The notes under the pieces were generated by a model that did no database searches, was not told the DNA's origin, and saw only the letters and a program-made list of their open reading frames with translations. The position numbers and the translations under genes are program-made. Of a stretch of DNA of 52,497 bases, positions 48,802 through 52,497 are shown piece after piece (within the stretch, counting starts at the first letter, position 1; the number at the start of each line of letters is the position of its first letter). The DNA is taken from positions 1 to 52,497 of IMG/VR virus record IMGVR_UViG_3300035698_021381; one strand, given 5' to 3'. The DNA comes from a virus.

Positions 48802-50280
48802 ATGTATAAATTAATATCCAATACGTTTGACTTTAAGACTAATAGCATAACTAAACTTTCATATGATAATGTGCTTAAAAAGACTGCCTCTACAGAGAGC
48901 ACTCTGATGCAAGATTATATTAAGAACACTTTAAAAAAAGAAGAGGGTAAAACTAAGTTTCACGCATTATTTCTAGGTGCTGGAGAATATTACGGTTGTA
49001 ATAGAAACGGTGATTATTTTAAAGAGGCCGACCTTAAGAGAACTTATAAAACCTTCGAAAAATTTGGGCATGTTTTTAAAAACCATGTTAATAAGGACCC
49101 TAATGAGTCCTTTGGGACAATTGAATATGTGATTTATAACGATAAGATGCATCGTGTTGAGGGTATTATCTCACTAGACAATGATAAGAATAAAGACGTA
49201 TTGGATGATTATGACGCAGGGAAAAGTATACCTGTAAGCATGGGAGCTAAACTGAAATTCGACATTTGTTCTATTTGCGGTAATGAAGCTAAGAACCTGG
49301 ATAAATATTGCACACACTTGAAAAACGAGATGTGCGATATTTATCCAGACGGTCGAATGGTTTACGCTATTAATCCAGACCCAGTCTTCTTTGACATTTC
49401 AGTCGTCTGGAGACCTGCTGACCCAACCGCATATTTTTTTAGTAAAATAGCTGGAGAAAGAACTAAAAAAAAGAACCTGAGTGTTTTTTGGGGAGAATAT
49501 TACCAAGATGTTTTTAATAAAAGATTTGAAAAAATTGGTATGAATACTGAAAACATTGAAAAAAAAGCTTTAATACAAAAGCTTTCAGAATTAGAAAAAC
49601 ATATTGAGGGTGTCATTGTTGACAAACTTACAGATGATGACTTAGAAAATGAGGATGCCTTACTAAAAGATGTGAGTGTTCCTTTAATGAAACGAGTTGC
49701 GTCTACCACAGATCTGCCGGAGCTACTTCTGGAAAAACTAAAAAAGTTTCCATTGGAAACTGTGCTAAAAAAATGCACGGGTAGCAAGATCTTATTAAAG
49801 TTGAAAGAGTTTCTAAGTTTATTAGATCAAGAAGATTCTTTTCAAGAGGTTCAAAAAGTTTTACCAAGTTCTTTCACTAGACTGCTTGAGGCCTTTGGGA
49901 ACGAAGGATCTAAAGAAGAATTTGATTTAGATTTTGGAGAAGAGGCTGATGATGAAACATCTATTCTATCTATTAAAGACCTGTTGAAAGGTTTTTGTAA
50001 CCATAGAATGTTGGACGATTCATTTTTTACTCGAGGTGGTAGAAACATTTCACTAAGAAGTAACCCCCCAGTAAAAATAAGATTAATTATTGGTCCTGAT
50101 AGTATGGGGATTAGTAAATCTAAAAATTTTAGTAAAGTTATTATAAAGAGCTCTAAGGAACAGTTAGTGTTTACAAAATTGGCTAACATATACAACTTGT
50201 ATAAGTTATCATTTTGTAAAAAAGTTAAAAATAAATCTGCCATAATGTATGCAGTGTTAGATAATTATATAAAACAGTAA
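48802..50280 (+). CDS. Prohead maturation protease with zinc-site insertion
   Basis: 492 residues. N-terminal motif L25-K-K-T-A29. The protease core follows: GRNGDY-like CNRNGDYF, TFEKFGHVFKNHVNKDP with His95, and KSIPVSMGAKL with Ser146, matching the His and Ser blocks of HK97/herpes assemblin-type phage proteases; then FFDISVVWRPADPTAYFF, typical of large-phage proheads. Cys/His residues CSICGN...YCTHLKNEMC (157-178) form a probable zinc site. The C-terminal 270 residues are acidic and helical and may act in scaffolding. Cleaves scaffold and head proteins during head maturation. Confidence 0.8.
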   Translation: MYKLISNTFDFKTNSITKLSYDNVLKKTASTESTLMQDYIKNTLKKEEGKTKFHALFLGAGEYYGCNRNGDYFKEADLKRTYKTFEKFGHVFKNHVNKDPNESFGTIEYVIYNDKMHRVEGIISLDNDKNKDVLDDYDAGKSIPVSMGAKLKFDICSICGNEAKNLDKYCTHLKNEMCDIYPDGRMVYAINPDPVFFDISVVWRPADPTAYFFSKIAGERTKKKNLSVFWGEYYQDVFNKRFEKIGMNTENIEKKALIQKLSELEKHIEGVIVDKLTDDDLENEDALLKDVSVPLMKRVASTTDLPELLLEKLKKFPLETVLKKCTGSKILLKLKEFLSLLDQEDSFQEVQKVLPSSFTRLLEAFGNEGSKEEFDLDFGEEADDETSILSIKDLLKGFCNHRMLDDSFFTRGGRNISLRSNPPVKIRLIIGPDSMGISKSKNFSKVIIKSSKEQLVFTKLANIYNLYKLSFCKKVKNKSAIMYAVLDNYIKQ

Positions 50281-50297
50281 AGTAGAAGGAGATGTAC

Positions 50298-50987
50298 ATG
50301 GGACGACCAACTAACTTTGATAAGTTCAAAACTGAGGTTAACTCTATGTTAGGATGTCTTAATAAAACAGCTAGTGATATAGAATTTGAAGACGTTAGCA
50401 AAGTTAAAGCCACAGCGGAAGGCAAAAGCATCGAAAAAAAACAAAGCCCAACTGAGGAAGAACTTGAAAAGAAAAAGATCTTAGTAGATCCAGAAGCACC
50501 AATTCCAAGCAAAGACTCTAAACCAAATGAAGAAGAGTATAAAATCGCATCAAAAAAGGCCAACGCCTTATTAAAAAAACTTTCAGAAGAATTAACTAAA
50601 GAAGATAAAGATATAAAAGAAGAAGAGGATTCTGAAAAAGAAGAATCTGAGGGTGAAAAAGAAGATGCTCTGAATGAAGATGAGGTAGATGAAATGCTAG
50701 ATTATTCTGAAAAAGAAGCACTGTTTAGATTAAATAATGGTAAAAGTGTCCCACTAAAAGACAAGGTTGCATATCTTATGGCAAAAGAAGCTGGTGAATC
50801 TTACGCTAAACAAAAACAAGTTGAAGATGCAACTACTCTGGCAGAAATTCAAAAACAGGCCGCTTTACAAGGATCATATCAAGGACAAGATAACTTATCA
50901 AAACAAGCAGCTTTAAACACATTACTATATGACCCAAGACATAACCCTTACTTAGGACAAAACCTGGGCCAAAGCCTAAATTTTTAA
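50298..50987 (+). CDS. Acidic scaffold-like protein (229 aa) with LxKxA motifs
   Basis: Start is ATG 50298: AGAAGGAG touches the in-frame ATG at 50292 but is 6 nt from 50298. Very acidic centre (KEEEDSEKEESEGEKEDALN), coiled-coil potential, and motif copies at L21-N-K-T-A25 and near the C-terminus (EIQKQAALQ and NLSKQAALN). Position between protease and capsid, charge and helical nature all fit a scaffold cut by the protease. The C-terminal YDPRHNPYLGQNLGQSL may bind the capsid protein. Confidence 0.7.
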   Translation: MGRPTNFDKFKTEVNSMLGCLNKTASDIEFEDVSKVKATAEGKSIEKKQSPTEEELEKKKILVDPEAPIPSKDSKPNEEEYKIASKKANALLKKLSEELTKEDKDIKEEEDSEKEESEGEKEDALNEDEVDEMLDYSEKEALFRLNNGKSVPLKDKVAYLMAKEAGESYAKQKQVEDATTLAEIQKQAALQGSYQGQDNLSKQAALNTLLYDPRHNPYLGQNLGQSLNF

Positions 50988-51007
50988 CGAAGGAGGCTAC
51001 ACAAAAA

Positions 51008-51331
51008 ATGGCCGCTGACCTTATTCAAGTTAGACCAATATTAGGTAGCCTCCTAAATGATAAAATTGTGACAAATGATGAAAAAGATGCCATTTTAAAT
51101 TTTTTAGGTAATTCTCCAGATTTAGATGTGGGGACTATAGCTAGTGCGTCTAATTTAGCTAGTAATAATAATGCTGTTTTAGAAGAATTATCTAATAATT
51201 TATTTCAAAAGCATACTTCGCCTCCAACAGGACTAGAACCCACTGATATAGCTGTAAAATCTGTGACAAATAGAACACAATTTGAAGATGAGAATCTAAA
51301 TTTAATTAATACCATAATGGGTGGGGGTTAA
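51008..51331 (+). CDS. Hypothetical head-region protein (107 aa)
   Basis: GAAGGAGG precedes the ATG. Soluble, helical start (LLNDKIVTNDEKDAILNFLG) and polar, Asn-rich middle. No LxKxA motif. Ends 2 nt before the next gene. Location among capsid genes suggests a head component. Confidence 0.6.
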   Translation: MAADLIQVRPILGSLLNDKIVTNDEKDAILNFLGNSPDLDVGTIASASNLASNNNAVLEELSNNLFQKHTSPPTGLEPTDIAVKSVTNRTQFEDENLNLINTIMGGG

Positions 51332-51333
51332 AT

Positions 51334-51699
51334 ATGAAAAAAAGTTTAATATCAGATATAGTCCAATACATAGATTTTACAAATGACCTTATTGAAAAGA
51401 ATGCTCAGTTTAGAAAAGAGGTTGCTACTTTTAAGGCTAACCTTGCTGCTAAAGATCAAGTATATAAAGAAAAGTTAGCTCAAGCTTTAGACTCGCTGAG
51501 TAAAAAGTCTTTGATTCCGTCATCTTATAAAGATGACTTTTATGAATTATATAAAGATCATCCTGAAAAAGTAGCAGAGTTTATGTCACGTATTGAAAAT
51601 AATATACCAACAATAACTAAAACTGGATCAGGAACAAATAAAATTTTATCAAAAACAAAAAGTGATCCAATTTTAGATTTTTGTAGGGATTACATATAG
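51334..51699 (+). CDS. Helical head-region protein with motif (121 aa)
   Basis: I20-E-K-N-A24 within YIDFTNDLIEKNAQFRKE, then a coiled coil (KANLAAKDQVYKEKLAQAL) and PEKVAEFMSRIENN. Possible internal head or scaffold partner. Confidence 0.6.
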   Translation: MKKSLISDIVQYIDFTNDLIEKNAQFRKEVATFKANLAAKDQVYKEKLAQALDSLSKKSLIPSSYKDDFYELYKDHPEKVAEFMSRIENNIPTITKTGSGTNKILSKTKSDPILDFCRDYI

Positions 51700-51726
51700 A
51701 AATAAAACTTATAGGAGAAACGAATT

Positions 51727-52158
51727 ATGGCTTTTGATTTATATAAAGGCTGGCCTGAAAGAGGCACTATTGATGACAATATACAACCTAAAGACGCTGA
51801 AGCAATCGTCGCAGGTATGTTTACCGCTGTAGACAGTAATGGGTTGCTAGTTAAAGCTTTATATACACATGACGCTCCAATTTATGTCGCTATGAAAAAC
51901 CAAAGTGATAAAGATGTTATTACTGCTGATAGTATGCCAGTATTTTGTTCAAATGGTATATTCTTATCTGACCAATATGATAGCACTAGCCTAGTTTATA
52001 GGAGTGCAATAAAAGTAGACTCCGCGCACGCGGGTAAAGGAAAATTGTGGACATCCGGTGATACAGAAGAAGTTGTAGCGTATTACTTAGGAACTGTCAC
52101 AGGTAGGGAAGACTCAGATGGTAACGATATCACCTATGGTAAATTTCAAATGGTTTAA
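51727..52158 (+). CDS. Probable capsid decoration protein (143 aa)
   Basis: Begins MAFDLYKGWPERGTID and continues with beta-rich, Gly/Ser/Asp-rich segments (AGMFTAVDSNGLLVKALY, IYVAMKNQSDKDVITADS). Size, lack of the LxKxA motif and position just before the capsid gene fit a head stabilisation or decoration protein. GGAGAAACGAATT precedes the ATG. Assignment rests on context and composition. Confidence 0.55.
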   Translation: MAFDLYKGWPERGTIDDNIQPKDAEAIVAGMFTAVDSNGLLVKALYTHDAPIYVAMKNQSDKDVITADSMPVFCSNGIFLSDQYDSTSLVYRSAIKVDSAHAGKGKLWTSGDTEEVVAYYLGTVTGREDSDGNDITYGKFQMV

Positions 52159-52178
52159 GTTTTTAAAGGAGACATAAA

Positions 52179-52497
52179 TGAAGTACGATGATTCTATACC
52201 AGCTAGCATTCTTAATACTGCTTTTATAGAAAAGATAGAGAATGGTTTTATTAAAGAAGCTGCCCAAAGCGGTAGTGATGTAATTAGAAAAGAAATTCAT
52301 GAAGGATCTTTTCTAACAAAAATTTTACCAGAAGAACCTATCACAGCAGGCGAATTAGATAAAGATGAAGACCTAGATATTTTGAAAAAAATTGTAGAAA
52401 GAGAACCTAAGGGTGCAGCTACATGGGCATCATTTGACGGTTTACCAGCGCAAAGATTTTTAACACAAGGTTCAGGCGTTATATATTTTGCACAAAT
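52179..52497 (+). CDS. Probable major capsid protein, truncated by the window edge
   Basis: ATG 52179, with AAAGGAG upstream; 106 residues visible. F24-I-K-E-A28 lies in IENGFIKEAAQSG, the same place as in other tagged proteins, which fits an N-terminal propeptide removed by the protease. Next come SFLTKILPEEPITAGEL, LDILKKIVEREPKGAATWAS and GSGVIYFAQ, a layout seen at the N-termini of HK97-fold capsid proteins of large phages. The rest lies outside the window. Confidence 0.6.

Overview
The window is part of the genome of a large, AT-rich tailed bacteriophage. The evidence is a portal protein, a prohead maturation protease with a scaffold-like gene beside it, a probable major capsid protein cut by the right edge, tail-fibre-like repeat proteins, and a phage-encoded multisubunit RNA polymerase. 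Strong GGAGG-type ribosome sites and near-consensus sigma70 promoters point to a bacterial host. An oxygen-sensitive class III ribonucleotide reductase (nrdD/nrdG), flavin-dependent ThyX and a dCTP deaminase suggest that the host grows anaerobically. No taxon can be named from sequence alone.

Layout. Positions 1-3700 hold a decayed Bro-N antirepressor, a zinc-ribbon protein, two copies of a hairpin plus promoter module, and several structured or tRNA-like RNAs, including a candidate pseudoknot. Positions 3.7-9.7 kb are small accessory genes; five of them form a tandem family with the motif DVITNSS. Positions 9.74-10.12 kb are an RNA cluster (degenerate tRNA-Gln-like, a long tRNA-like RNA, a 115-nt structured RNA). 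Positions 10.1-17.4 kb hold a radical SAM enzyme, a zinc ribbon, tiny membrane proteins, dCTP deaminase and unknowns. Positions 17.4-21.4 kb hold thyX, nrdD and nrdG. Positions 21.4-28.3 kb mix minus-strand genes and terminators with a fibre-like protein and the portal. From a promoter at 28388 to the right edge is the virion block: many small glycine-zipper proteins, an RNA polymerase beta/beta-prime fusion (35207-39646) plus a separate beta-prime C-terminal gene (41099-42907) with a metallopeptidase between them, then a second block behind a promoter at 48015 with protease, scaffold, decoration-like and capsid genes.

The main discovery candidates are these. (1) A short motif, [L/I/F/M]-x-K-x-[A/S], lies mostly at residues 12-40 of about 20 otherwise different virion-block proteins, is repeated eight times in one of them, and recurs in the scaffold-like protein; I propose that it is the maturation-protease cleavage or capsid-targeting signal. 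(2) The RNA polymerase has an unusual gene architecture: complete beta fused to the beta-prime N-terminal half ending just after DFDGD. (3) There is a set of compact RNAs with good acceptor and T arms but abnormal centres, next to a candidate pseudoknot RNA. (4) Five small genes in the first 18.4 kb are each broken by what looks like a single missing base, two more carry one in-frame TGA, and I saw no comparable break in the following 34 kb.
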